Origin: Clostridiales bacterium
Lineage (GTDB): Bacteria; Bacillota; Clostridia; Lachnospirales; Lachnospiraceae
Direction of reading: 5' to 3'
Length of the DNA stretch: 41,787 nt
Assembly: GCA_021203005.1 (NCBI GenBank)
Contig: JAJQCB010000297.1
Span: forward strand, 1 to 41,787
Below the pieces are notes generated by a model. That model was not told the origin of the DNA. It did not search any database and saw only the letters and a program-made list of their open reading frames with translations. The position numbers and the translations under genes were made by a program. Positions 24,107 to 32,221 of the stretch are shown piece by piece. Numbering within the stretch: the first letter of the stretch is position 1; each line of letters begins with the position of its first letter.

Positions 24107-24126
24107 CCGCTTCCTTTCGGAAACGG
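24107..24126 (-). terminator. Possible terminator hairpin of the kinase-aldolase operon
   Basis: On the minus strand, CCGTTTCC-GAAA-GGAAGCGG forms an 8-bp stem with one G-U pair and a GAAA loop, 47 bases past the aldolase stop. The tail (CTGTCTTGC) is poor in U, so termination is uncertain. Confidence 0.4.
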
Positions 24127-24172
24127 CCAGCCTGTACCAATTATATTTACTATTACTTTCTATTACGATTTC

Positions 24173-24997
24173 TTACCATCCAAACAACGTCATTTTTTTC
24201 TCTGTCTCCTCCTTCACGGCTCCCGTAAGCCCCTGCATCATCTCTGCAGCGGAGCAATGACCTATGTTCAGCTCCTCTTTTGCTGCTTTGGCATATGCCA
24301 GATTAATATCCGTAAAAATATTTACTTTACTGATGCCCTCAGATATCGCCATACGAAAGTCCTCATCGCTCAACCCCGAACCGCCATGCAGCACAAGAGG
24401 CGTATCAATAATGGATGCTATCTCGCGGATTCGCCCGAAATCCAGCCTGGGAGGCAGCTTATATGCACCATGAGCGGTGCCAACAGCGATAGCCAGAGCA
24501 TCAATTCCGGTATATTCGGAATACTCTCTGGCCTGAACCGGATCTGTGTAAAAAGACGCTGGATCTTCGTTTCCGTCATTATCTCCCACATGTCCCAGTT
24601 CCGCTTCAATCGTTGCACGATAAGCATGCGCGATGGCCGTCATCTCCCTGACCCGGTCCCGGTTTTCATCATAAGGTACGGTAGAGCAGTCGTACATAAT
24701 GGATGAAAAACCCAGCTGTAACGCACGAATGCACTCGTTCCTCTGCAACCCGTGGTCAAAGTGCACCACCACCGGAACCGAAGCCCGCTCCGCCATTGGC
24801 AGCAACATATCCGCAATTACCTCTAACGGTGTAAACGGTAATAATATCTCCGCTGTTCCTACAATTACCGGACAGTTTTTTTCTTCTGCAGCCAGAATTA
24901 CCCCGCGTGCCATTTCTGTATTCAGAGTATTAAACAAACCAACACCCTTTTTGTTTTTTCGCGCCTTGGGAAGTACATCATTTAAATTTGCTAACAT
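24173..24997 (-). CDS. Class II ketose-bisphosphate aldolase
   Basis: A zinc-dependent aldolase that would split a ketose (bis)phosphate into two trioses. The 274 residues carry the family motifs: VVHFDHG with catalytic D81 and zinc ligand H82, AELGHVGD with E133, GTAHGAY with zinc ligand H176, and LHGGSG with zinc ligand H204. It belongs to the fructose/tagatose-bisphosphate group (FbaA, GatY, IolJ). The start at 24997 is preceded by GGAAGGAAA; the longer frame to 25072 overlaps the upstream kinase gene. It lies 22 bases after a PfkB kinase, so the two probably phosphorylate and cleave the same intermediate from the sugar island. Confidence 0.92.
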   Translation of the reverse strand: MLANLNDVLPKARKNKKGVGLFNTLNTEMARGVILAAEEKNCPVIVGTAEILLPFTPLEVIADMLLPMAERASVPVVVHFDHGLQRNECIRALQLGFSSIMYDCSTVPYDENRDRVREMTAIAHAYRATIEAELGHVGDNDGNEDPASFYTDPVQAREYSEYTGIDALAIAVGTAHGAYKLPPRLDFGRIREIASIIDTPLVLHGGSGLSDEDFRMAISEGISKVNIFTDINLAYAKAAKEELNIGHCSAAEMMQGLTGAVKEETEKKMTLFGW

Positions 24998-25019
24998 TTT
25001 CCTTCCTTTCCTCACCGGA

Positions 25020-26159
25020 TTACCGGTGTAATTTCTCCCATCCAGATGCAATCCGCGCATCCATCTCTTCAAAAGTTTTCAAACCACTGATCGCATCATA
25101 GCCTTCTACACAACAGGCTCCGGCAGCAGCCGCGTACCGAACGCACTCATACCAGCTATAGCCGCCCTTCAGCACAGCACATAAAAATGCCGCAATACTG
25201 GTGTCTCCCGCTCCAGTTCCGGACAGAACAGCATCCGGCTGAAAAGAAGATTCAAAATGCCGGATCCCTTCCCATGACGCAAGAGTCTCTCCCAGGCCAC
25301 CGCCAATCCGGCACAAATCCTCCTTTTGCCCTGCAGCAAGAAACATACCCGGCACTCCGCACTTGATCAGCACGATTTTTGCACCCCAGGAAATCAATTT
25401 TTCCGCCAGCGGCTCGATATCCTCCGGCTGTAAAACAGTTGTAATATCCTTCCCCGATGCCCGTTCTGTCCACTCCGCAAAACGTTCACGGTCAATCATA
25501 AATGCCAGTTCCTCCGCACTGGGTACAAAAAAATCTACATAAGGCATTACTTTCTGCAATAATTCCTTCCAGTCAATTCGGCCGGATGCGGAATGCGCAT
25601 CCACCGCTGCCATATCCAGAGAGGTTGCTGTCCCCAGCATTTTTACTCTGCGGAACATCTCTGCAAGCTCTTCTCCGCCATCACTATAAAACCGCTTCAT
25701 CAAAGGCGGATAACCAAAATGAAACATTTGTGCCTCAGCCACCGTTTTATAATTGAGATCAGAGGCGCAAAAGGTATCATTTGCCCCGGAATGATGAAGA
25801 AACATCCTGTCAACACCTTTGGGAGCAAGAACAATCGAATAAGATGTGCTTTCATTTTCAGACACAATCAGCCCCTCTCCCGCTCCATATTGATCCAACT
25901 GACGCTTTACCATAAGACCGAAATCATCTGTACCGATTTTGCCCATCAGCGTTACATCTGCACCCAGGATCTTCATGCCCAGTCCTGTATTCGCTACACA
26001 CCCCCCAATATGGATATCCGCTGCCCCCGTCTGGCAAAGACATCCCGGTGTCAGAAGATTCTGAATTTTCACAGCTTCATCATTAAAAAATTCCGGCATA
26101 ATATCCAGACAAATATGTCCTGCCACCACTGCTTTTCTATTTCCTGTTTCTTTTTGCAT
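25020..26159 (-). CDS. PfkB-family sugar kinase
   Basis: A 379-residue ribokinase-fold kinase. It shows the glycine motif HIGGCVANTGLGMKILG (about 51-67), the TDDFG segment and the C-terminal signature GTGAGDTSIAA with the catalytic aspartate. It is about 50 residues longer than usual, mainly from an insertion around 230-290. It is first in a two-gene operon with the class II aldolase and divergent from the AraC regulator (100 bases between starts). A kinase plus class II aldolase resembles IolC plus IolJ of inositol breakdown, but no iolB or iolD is present. The substrate is probably the ketose produced by the neighbouring sugar operon. Confidence 0.88.
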   Translation of the reverse strand: MQKETGNRKAVVAGHICLDIMPEFFNDEAVKIQNLLTPGCLCQTGAADIHIGGCVANTGLGMKILGADVTLMGKIGTDDFGLMVKRQLDQYGAGEGLIVSENESTSYSIVLAPKGVDRMFLHHSGANDTFCASDLNYKTVAEAQMFHFGYPPLMKRFYSDGGEELAEMFRRVKMLGTATSLDMAAVDAHSASGRIDWKELLQKVMPYVDFFVPSAEELAFMIDRERFAEWTERASGKDITTVLQPEDIEPLAEKLISWGAKIVLIKCGVPGMFLAAGQKEDLCRIGGGLGETLASWEGIRHFESSFQPDAVLSGTGAGDTSIAAFLCAVLKGGYSWYECVRYAAAAGACCVEGYDAISGLKTFEEMDARIASGWEKLHR

Positions 26160-26208
26160 TTTTGTTCTGTCTCCCTGTAATTAACCCGCATACCGCGAGT
26201 TTTCTTTA

Positions 26209-26238
26209 TTGACAATAATCTCCCGCTTCTCTTATAAT
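26209..26238 (+). promoter_or_regulatory. Promoter of the araC-type regulator
   Basis: TTGACA (26209-26214) and TATAAT (26233-26238) are both perfect, separated by 18 bases. Transcription would start near 26245, almost at the AGGAGG ribosome binding site (26247-26252), so the leader is only about 15 bases. Confidence 0.8.
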
Positions 26239-26259
26239 CATGTACAGGAGGAAATCGCC

Positions 26260-27252
26260 ATGCATTATGACCTCGAAGGCAGGCAATATGAGACCGTAGA
26301 CCATTCTACCATCAACCATATGTCTTTTTATATCCTTGACATTGTTTACTGTGGCGCCCACGCTCATTCTGACTTTGAAATTCTTCAGGTCATCCATGGC
26401 TCTCTGCATATTTCTACGAAAGACGGCGGATTTGACCTGATGCCAGGTGAAGTGGCTCTCTTTAACTCGCATGAGTTTCATATGTGCCATTCCAATGATT
26501 CTGCTCCCTGCTGCGTTCTGGTTTTGCAGTTTAACCCGGCTTTCTGCCGCTCCTACTTCCCCGAGATTTCCTATATACATTTTGGGGTCAATCAGATCTC
26601 TGACGCTCTTTCCCCGGAATATGTAGAAGAAATCAAACATATCTGCTTTAACATTGGCTACAATTTTTTCGGCCAGAAAATAGCTTTTGAATTCCGGTGC
26701 ATCAGCGATGTAAACCGACTGTTCAGTTACCTTCTGAGCTTTGTCCCTTACACCACATATTCCGAAAAAGATTATCTAAACCAGCAAAATACCAAACACA
26801 GAATGAGCCGTATCATTGAATATATCAGAAGCCATTACCAGGAAAAACTGACCTTGTCAGAGATTGCCTCCAAAGAAAGCCTGAGTTCCACTTACCTGTC
26901 ATCCTTTTTTCGAAAAAACATGAATCAATCCTTTCAATCCTATTTGAACAATCTCCGATTTGAGCATGCACTCTATCTCTTACAGCATACCAGCCGGACA
27001 ATCATGGACATCTGTATTGACAGTGGTTTTTCAGACAGCAAATATCTGACCAAAATGTTCATGAACGTTTACCATATGACTCCAAACGATTACCGCAAAA
27101 ACATACTGTCAGGTAATATTCCCATATCTACCTTAAAGGAAACCCACTCTTCCGAGGAATATAAATATACTGCAGCGGAATCGCTCCAGATTCTGCGAAA
27201 GTATCATCAGTTTCGATGCGACGACGGCAGTTTCGTAAACTATATCGACTAA
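26260..27252 (+). CDS. AraC-family transcriptional regulator
   Basis: A 330-residue regulator. The N-terminal 130 residues form a cupin-like sensor (CGAHAHSDFEILQVIHGS, LMPGEVALFNSHEFHMC) that probably binds a sugar or glycoside. The C-terminal 100 residues before the tail hold two helix-turn-helix units: KLTLSEIASKESLSSTYLSSFF and TIMDICIDSGFSDSKYLTKMF followed by MTPNDYRK. About 45 residues of extra C-terminal tail follow. The start at 26260 has AGGAGG eight bases upstream. It is divergent from the kinase-aldolase operon and convergent with the seven-gene sugar operon, and is the natural candidate to control both. Confidence 0.93.
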   Translation: MHYDLEGRQYETVDHSTINHMSFYILDIVYCGAHAHSDFEILQVIHGSLHISTKDGGFDLMPGEVALFNSHEFHMCHSNDSAPCCVLVLQFNPAFCRSYFPEISYIHFGVNQISDALSPEYVEEIKHICFNIGYNFFGQKIAFEFRCISDVNRLFSYLLSFVPYTTYSEKDYLNQQNTKHRMSRIIEYIRSHYQEKLTLSEIASKESLSSTYLSSFFRKNMNQSFQSYLNNLRFEHALYLLQHTSRTIMDICIDSGFSDSKYLTKMFMNVYHMTPNDYRKNILSGNIPISTLKETHSSEEYKYTAAESLQILRKYHQFRCDDGSFVNYID

Positions 27253-27256
27253 GGGA

Positions 27257-27290
27257 AGCGCACCTGTTCCGGTGCGCTTTTTCCTTTCCT
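27257..27290 (+). terminator. Terminator of the araC-type gene
   Basis: An 8-bp perfect stem (AGCGCACC/GGTGCGCT), a 6-base loop and a T-rich tail (TTTTCCTTTCC), beginning four bases after the stop codon. The minus-strand side lacks a U tail, so the converging operon may use another signal. Confidence 0.85.
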
Positions 27291-27293
27291 CAC

Positions 27294-28277
27294 TCAGCAG
27301 TATTTCGCCAGAATCTTTCGCTCCATTTCCACATGCTCTCTCACATAATCAAAAGAGCTTCTTCCCGGTTTAGTCTGCCCCTCAAATTCAGACACAACAT
27401 AGCCTGAATAACCGCAGTCCACCAGTACCTTCAGCACCTCATCATATGGTATCGTTGACTCTGTGCCGTCTTCCAGAATGTCAATAAACTTGCCATGCAT
27501 ATGCGGACAGTATTTCATAATCTTTTTCAGCCCCTCATAATCCGGAACCCTGGAAAACTGCATATAACCATACATAGATTCAAACATCCCCATCTCCTGA
27601 GGCCCCGCCTGTTTTTCAGCCATTAACGCACGCCCCTGTTCCCGGGATACACCGTCATATCTCAGCGAAACGGCATAATCGAGGATCTCTTTCCTGGCGC
27701 CGCCGGCAACAGCCCGATCAAACTCTGCCTTGTTCGGACGGTTCGCCAGCATTCCAAAATCAGGAACAAATCCCAGATATTCGGAACCGGTTTCCTCAAA
27801 CATATTATAATATTCCATCATAGCCGGACTGGTCGGAGTTTCCGGATTATGAATTTCAATGGTAAGAATAACACCATATTTTCTCGCATATGGCTCAGCC
27901 ATCTGCATTACTTTCGGGGAAATCAGATACTGGCTTTTTAATACCGGGCATTCTAATCTGTGTGCGTTCTGCAGATCCTGAATGACATTTTTTAGCATTT
28001 CATTTGCATTCAGATTGCGATCCCATCTTTTTCCTCTGTCCATATTGGCACTCAAAGCGACGAGTTTTACACCATAGGCTCTCTCCATACGCTTCAACTC
28101 ACCTGCATAGGCATCACTGACATACGGATAATCCGGGAACATAGTCGTCTCCACAATTTCTATCCCATCCATATCAAGTTCTGCACAATGTTGATACATA
28201 TCCTCCAATGTTGCTTTATCATCAACCCATTCCGCTGCATAAGAATGCGTCGTTACACCCAGTTTTAACTGACTCAT
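27294..28277 (-). CDS. TIM-barrel isomerase-like protein, putative C-glycoside deglycosidase alpha subunit
   Basis: A 327-residue xylose isomerase-like TIM barrel. Candidate divalent-metal ligands and catalytic residues lie at the expected strand ends: E141 and H143 in TIEIHNPE, D173 in FVPDFGM, H261 in PHMHGKF, and E297/E299 in VVSEFEG. In the C-glycoside deglycosidases (DgpBC, CarBC, DfgAB) such a barrel is the alpha subunit, and it pairs with a DUF6379 beta subunit, the gene immediately upstream here (18 bases apart). The known enzymes cleave the C-C bond of 3-oxo-C-glycosides with a metal and a histidine base. It is the last gene of the operon. A plain sugar epimerase remains possible. 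Confidence 0.8.
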   Translation of the reverse strand: MSQLKLGVTTHSYAAEWVDDKATLEDMYQHCAELDMDGIEIVETTMFPDYPYVSDAYAGELKRMERAYGVKLVALSANMDRGKRWDRNLNANEMLKNVIQDLQNAHRLECPVLKSQYLISPKVMQMAEPYARKYGVILTIEIHNPETPTSPAMMEYYNMFEETGSEYLGFVPDFGMLANRPNKAEFDRAVAGGARKEILDYAVSLRYDGVSREQGRALMAEKQAGPQEMGMFESMYGYMQFSRVPDYEGLKKIMKYCPHMHGKFIDILEDGTESTIPYDEVLKVLVDCGYSGYVVSEFEGQTKPGRSSFDYVREHVEMERKILAKYC

Positions 28278-28295
28278 TTTTTCACCTTCCTCCTT

Positions 28296-28739
28296 TTACC
28301 TTGTGTGTTCCACGAGAGTCATTACCTTTTCATCACAACTGTCTACCGGAGTATAGCCATACTCTGCTCCCGGCAGCGGAAGATAAGGGCAGCGAAACAT
28401 CAAAGTAAGTTTTACATTGTGCTCCCCGGAAGTCAGACCTCCATCTTTGCACACCTTAATCACTGCAGCATCTTTAATACTCCAGAACTCATAAAATGCT
28501 TCTCTCAATTCCCATACGGCAAATTCCTTCCCATTTATGCAAAACCGGATATCCTGATCTTCTACTTCCTGATGATCCACCTCCACTTTCAGCTGATCAA
28601 TCACGGAGAGGTAGTGCCCTCTGTAATAAGCCAGGCGAACATCAAACTGATAACCGGCTATACCTGAATTTTCATAATAATTCATCAGAGTACCATCTCT
28701 GAGTGTCTCTGTCAGTTTTACTTTCATTACAAATCCCAT
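28296..28739 (-). CDS. DUF6379 protein, putative C-glycoside deglycosidase beta subunit
   Basis: A 147-residue, beta-rich protein resembling DUF6379 (VKLTETLRDGTLMNYYENSG, then GYQFDVRLAYYRGHYLS, GKEFAVWELREAFYEFW, and a closing GEHNVKLTLMFRCPY before LPLPGAEYG). The family is known as the small beta subunit of C-glycoside deglycosidases, where it completes the active site of the TIM-barrel alpha subunit. The start at 28739 follows AGGAGG with 11-base spacing. The alpha-like gene is immediately downstream. It has no signal peptide, so it acts in the cytoplasm. The assignment rests on family recall and gene order. Confidence 0.75.
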   Translation of the reverse strand: MGFVMKVKLTETLRDGTLMNYYENSGIAGYQFDVRLAYYRGHYLSVIDQLKVEVDHQEVEDQDIRFCINGKEFAVWELREAFYEFWSIKDAAVIKVCKDGGLTSGEHNVKLTLMFRCPYLPLPGAEYGYTPVDSCDEKVMTLVEHTR

Positions 28740-28777
28740 TCGAATCTATTCCTCCTGTTCATAGATCTGCTTGCTGT

Positions 28778-30169
28778 CTACTGCTGACTGTTTTCGCTTA
28801 CTGCATGTCTTTCCGCCAGAATTCTGGAATTCTCCTCCATCTTTTCATTATTCAGATTATAAAACAGAATGGGAATCACACCAGCTGCACAGAATATTGC
28901 CGGAAGAATATTGGTCGCAATATTAATACCGGTCAGAGCGCGTGATGTCTGCTCCGCATTCGCCACATAACCCATGGCACCCATAATCGCCAGACCGACA
29001 CTTCCGCCTACTGCTGTTGCCAGTTTTGCAAACAGATTTACCATAGCATAGATTGTTCCGTCCAGACGGATCCCCTTACGCACTTCACAGTCATCAATAG
29101 CAGGAGCAATCAAACCACTCAGCATACCGGTCTCATAATTAAATACCCCGACAAATACAAGGCACACAATGATTGCTGTTATATTTGTAAAGTCAATCAA
29201 ATACAAAGCAAACAATGCTGCAGCTCTTCCGATGAAAGCAATGATAATCAGGGGCTTTCGGGCAATCGGAATCTTGGGAACCACATATGTCGGAATAATT
29301 GCGCATGCAGTAGGCACTACCATCAGCACACCGACTATGGCATATGCCTGACAGCAGTACATATAATAGTATACTGCTACTCCAAGACGTCCAAAGGTAC
29401 AAAGCATACTGCATAAAAGGGAAAACATAATAGCCAGAACCGCTCTGTTTCCGAAAATATAGCTAACCAGCTCTTTGAAAGTTGCTTTCGTTTCCTGAGG
29501 TTCTGCGAAATAGACCTCTTTTGTCGTTGCAAAGGTTATAAAAAACAGAATCAGACCCACAATCGTAAATACCACACCGGTTAGAAAATAACCCTTTGCA
29601 TTTGCTTCTCCGCCACCCAGTTTTGTAATAAGCGTCATGGTAAACAAATTCATCGCGGCGGATCCGACAAATGTAAACGCTCCTTTCAGATTTGCCAGGT
29701 CACCTCTGGATTTGTTATTGGTTGTAAGCGTAGACTGCAGACTCATATAAGGAACATTCACTAATGTATAAAGCATACCAGCCAGAATATAAGTAACTGT
29801 GCAGTATATGATTTTTAACTCTGTGGAAGAAGCATTCGGCACATGCCATACCAGAATACTGACAATACCCAGAACCGGCGCTCCGAAAAGGATCCACGGG
29901 CGATAACGCCCATACTTTTTATGCCGGTGCCGATCTGCGATATTACCCATGATCGGATCGTTAATGGCGTCCCAGACCCTGGCAGCCATAAATATAATAC
30001 TCACTACAAACGGAGCAAGTCCTACAATATCTGTATAAAACACAGACAGATAAGATCCCCAGAAAGCAAAGAAAAACTGCCCTCCCATTTCTCCCATACT
30101 GAACCCCAGCTGCTTTCCAAATCCCAGTTTAATATCGGTCGAAATACGACCCGTCTCATTTTGATTCAT
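28778..30169 (-). CDS. GPH-family sugar or glycoside:cation symporter
   Basis: A 463-residue transporter with about 12 membrane helices, of the glycoside-pentoside-hexuronide group (MelB, XynB-like). The hallmark is in the helix 2 to loop 2-3 region: VWDAINDPIMGNIADR with D67 and D71, which match the two aspartates that bind Na+ or H+ in MelB, followed by the basic loop KKYGRYRPW. It would import the intact glycoside or its sugar part. It overlaps the upstream isomerase gene by 14 bases, and its AAAGGAGA site lies inside that gene's end, so translation is coupled. Confidence 0.93.
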   Translation of the reverse strand: MNQNETGRISTDIKLGFGKQLGFSMGEMGGQFFFAFWGSYLSVFYTDIVGLAPFVVSIIFMAARVWDAINDPIMGNIADRHRHKKYGRYRPWILFGAPVLGIVSILVWHVPNASSTELKIIYCTVTYILAGMLYTLVNVPYMSLQSTLTTNNKSRGDLANLKGAFTFVGSAAMNLFTMTLITKLGGGEANAKGYFLTGVVFTIVGLILFFITFATTKEVYFAEPQETKATFKELVSYIFGNRAVLAIMFSLLCSMLCTFGRLGVAVYYYMYCCQAYAIVGVLMVVPTACAIIPTYVVPKIPIARKPLIIIAFIGRAAALFALYLIDFTNITAIIVCLVFVGVFNYETGMLSGLIAPAIDDCEVRKGIRLDGTIYAMVNLFAKLATAVGGSVGLAIMGAMGYVANAEQTSRALTGINIATNILPAIFCAAGVIPILFYNLNNEKMEENSRILAERHAVSENSQQ

Positions 30170-31151
30170 TTACCAAATCTCCTTTTCTTTTATCAGTTAT
30201 CACCTCTGCTTCTATGTTTCGGAAATACTGCAGTGATTTCACTGCACCTTCTAATACGTCTTCAGCCGGAACACTCCCCTCCAGAGTGATAAACCCCTGA
30301 TAATCGTCCCGACACAGCATTTGCAGATGCTTACCGAAATCTACTTCGCCGGTACCAAAGTCTACTCTCTGAAGATGCCGACCAAACACGTCAGACATTT
30401 CTGTCTGCTCGCTTGTAAACCCCAAATCCTTAAAATGAACCGCTGCTACTCTGTATTTGAACTTTTCATATGTGTCTTCCGGATTCTCCAGCGCAAGCAG
30501 CGGATTTCCGGTATCATGGGTATACTGTAATTCAGGCACATCAGCAAACAGACGAAGCATCTCTCCATTACTGCAAAGCGGCACTGCAATACTTTCCAGT
30601 GTTTCCGTGGTAACAGTCAGCCCTTTTTTCCTGCCATAAGCCACACACGCTTTCAAACCGGATACGATATTATGATATGCCTGCTCCCTGGATATACCTT
30701 CCTCAGCACGGTACACGGATGGCATTAATAAAATATTCCGGCAGCCAGCATCCGCCGCCTGATCCATAATCTGCTTCGCATTCTCAAACAAAGCCTCAAA
30801 TTGTTCCCTGCTCACAGCATTTACAAAAGGAATAATCGCATTCACAGCCGACAATGTCATGTCATACTGAGTCAGAATCTCCCTCGCTTGCTTTCCCTCT
30901 TCTTCGAAGTGGAAACTCATCATATCAATTCCATCAAATCCATTCTCTTTTGCAAATTTAACGCAGGCCTCGAAATCCATAGTTCCATTCTTTATGGGAA
31001 TGCCGCGTTCGTTTAAAAAAGAAAAAATATCATCCAGAGACGCATCCTCTTTCTCAAATCCCATGCTTTTCGCCATTGAGCGATGGATAAAGCTTGGCCG
31101 CGTAACTTTTATCTCGCTGTCTATCATCAGGGACATTAAACTATACTTCAT
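30156..31151 (-). CDS. Sugar phosphate isomerase/epimerase-like TIM barrel (II)
   Basis: A 331-residue AP-endonuclease-2-type TIM barrel. Metal-site residues are at the usual places: E in TVTTETLE, H and D in QYTHDTGNP, H in AAVHFKD, and E in FITLEGS. It has a long N-terminal segment (1-60) before the first barrel strand. Relatives (IolE, IolI, ketose 3-epimerases) isomerise or epimerise keto sugars. The start has AAAGGAG. It is 12 bases after the preceding isomerase gene and overlaps the transporter gene by 14 bases. In this operon it may act on the 3-keto sugar released by cleavage; the exact reaction is unknown. Confidence 0.85.
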   Translation of the reverse strand: MKYSLMSLMIDSEIKVTRPSFIHRSMAKSMGFEKEDASLDDIFSFLNERGIPIKNGTMDFEACVKFAKENGFDGIDMMSFHFEEEGKQAREILTQYDMTLSAVNAIIPFVNAVSREQFEALFENAKQIMDQAADAGCRNILLMPSVYRAEEGISREQAYHNIVSGLKACVAYGRKKGLTVTTETLESIAVPLCSNGEMLRLFADVPELQYTHDTGNPLLALENPEDTYEKFKYRVAAVHFKDLGFTSEQTEMSDVFGRHLQRVDFGTGEVDFGKHLQMLCRDDYQGFITLEGSVPAEDVLEGAVKSLQYFRNIEAEVITDKRKGDLVNESK

Positions 31152-31163
31152 ACTGTCGCTCCT

Positions 31164-32153
31164 TTATTCAGTCCGGATTGCATCATCAAATGCAATATCA
31201 GACGGCGAAAAATTCAGTTTCTTTGTAAATTCGCAAGCTTCTGTTGCCCCAAACACACGCTCCATTCCGCTGTCTTCCCACTCCACCGAAAGCGGTCCCT
31301 CATAACCGGCGGTATTCAAAATACGGATGATTTTATCAAAATCCACATCCCCGTGACCGGGCGATACGAAATTCCATCCTCTGCGGGGATCCCCAAAAGT
31401 AATGTGAGAACCCAGAATACCGCTTCGTCCGTCGAGTTGAACCGCTACATCTTTGATATGTACATGGTATACCCGATCCATAAAGTCGTAGAGAAACATA
31501 GTGGGATTCACCCCCTGCCAGATCAGATGGCTTGGATCAAAATTAATTCCGAGTGTTTCCCGATATCCGAAAGTCTCCAACAGCTTCTTTGTCGTATAAT
31601 AATCATAGGCAATTTCTGTCGGATGTACCTCCAGAGCAAACTTTACGCCGCATCTGTCAAACTCATCAAAAATCGGTGTCCAAAGTGCTCTGATCTCCTC
31701 ATAACCGGACTCGACCATCTCCTCTGTCGTCTGTGGAAAAGAATACCACATTTTCCAGATCGGCGATCCCATAAATCCTGTCACCACTTCCACACCCATA
31801 TTTTTTGCAGCTCTGGCTGCATACATCATCTCCTGTATTCCCCATTCCCGGATTTTTTCCGGCTGTCCGGCAAATTCAGCAGGTGCAAAACCATCCAGAC
31901 GCGGATCCCACACGTCACCAACACATTGTCCCGGCAGGTGCGCCGCAATCGCAGTACAGGTCAGGCCATATTTTTCTATCATCGCCTTTGTCTCGCTGAC
32001 ATAATCCATATCCTCTGCAGCCTTTTTTAAATTAATCTGTCCCCAGCTTGCAATCTCCAATCCTTCATAACCCATTTTCCCGGCCAGACTGCAGATTTCC
32101 TCTAATGTCAGATCTGCCCACTGAGCAGTCATAAGTGTTACCGGTCTCTTCAT
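31164..32153 (-). CDS. Sugar phosphate isomerase/epimerase-like TIM barrel (I)
   Basis: A 329-residue TIM barrel of the AP-endonuclease-2 superfamily. Conserved positions are E in FALEVHPTEI, D and H in GINFDPSHLIWQG, H in VYHVHIKD, and E in LSVEWEDSG, all metal-ligand sites of this fold. It resembles enzymes that act with Gfo/Idh/MocA dehydrogenases on 3-keto sugars (ThuE-like group). The dehydrogenase gene is directly upstream (68 bases). An AGGAGG site precedes the ATG. It is only moderately similar to its two barrel neighbours, so they are not recent duplicates. Confidence 0.87.
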   Translation of the reverse strand: MKRPVTLMTAQWADLTLEEICSLAGKMGYEGLEIASWGQINLKKAAEDMDYVSETKAMIEKYGLTCTAIAAHLPGQCVGDVWDPRLDGFAPAEFAGQPEKIREWGIQEMMYAARAAKNMGVEVVTGFMGSPIWKMWYSFPQTTEEMVESGYEEIRALWTPIFDEFDRCGVKFALEVHPTEIAYDYYTTKKLLETFGYRETLGINFDPSHLIWQGVNPTMFLYDFMDRVYHVHIKDVAVQLDGRSGILGSHITFGDPRRGWNFVSPGHGDVDFDKIIRILNTAGYEGPLSVEWEDSGMERVFGATEACEFTKKLNFSPSDIAFDDAIRTE

Positions 32154-32221
32154 TTTTTCCTCCTCTCATATTCACAGGTACTGTTTTTATCTTAATTTTC
32201 TCCTGTTTTATTCTGCCTGTC

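Noticed and set aside
24107-24126. Riboswitch upstream of the DUF3990 gene
   Set aside because: Only a simple GAAA-capped hairpin is present; no conserved riboswitch core was recognised.
24173-26159. Myo-inositol (iolC/iolJ) pathway
   Set aside because: The kinase-aldolase pair and a Gfo/Idh/MocA gene fit loosely, but iolB, iolD and a typical iolE are missing, and DUF6379 points elsewhere; kept only as an alternative.
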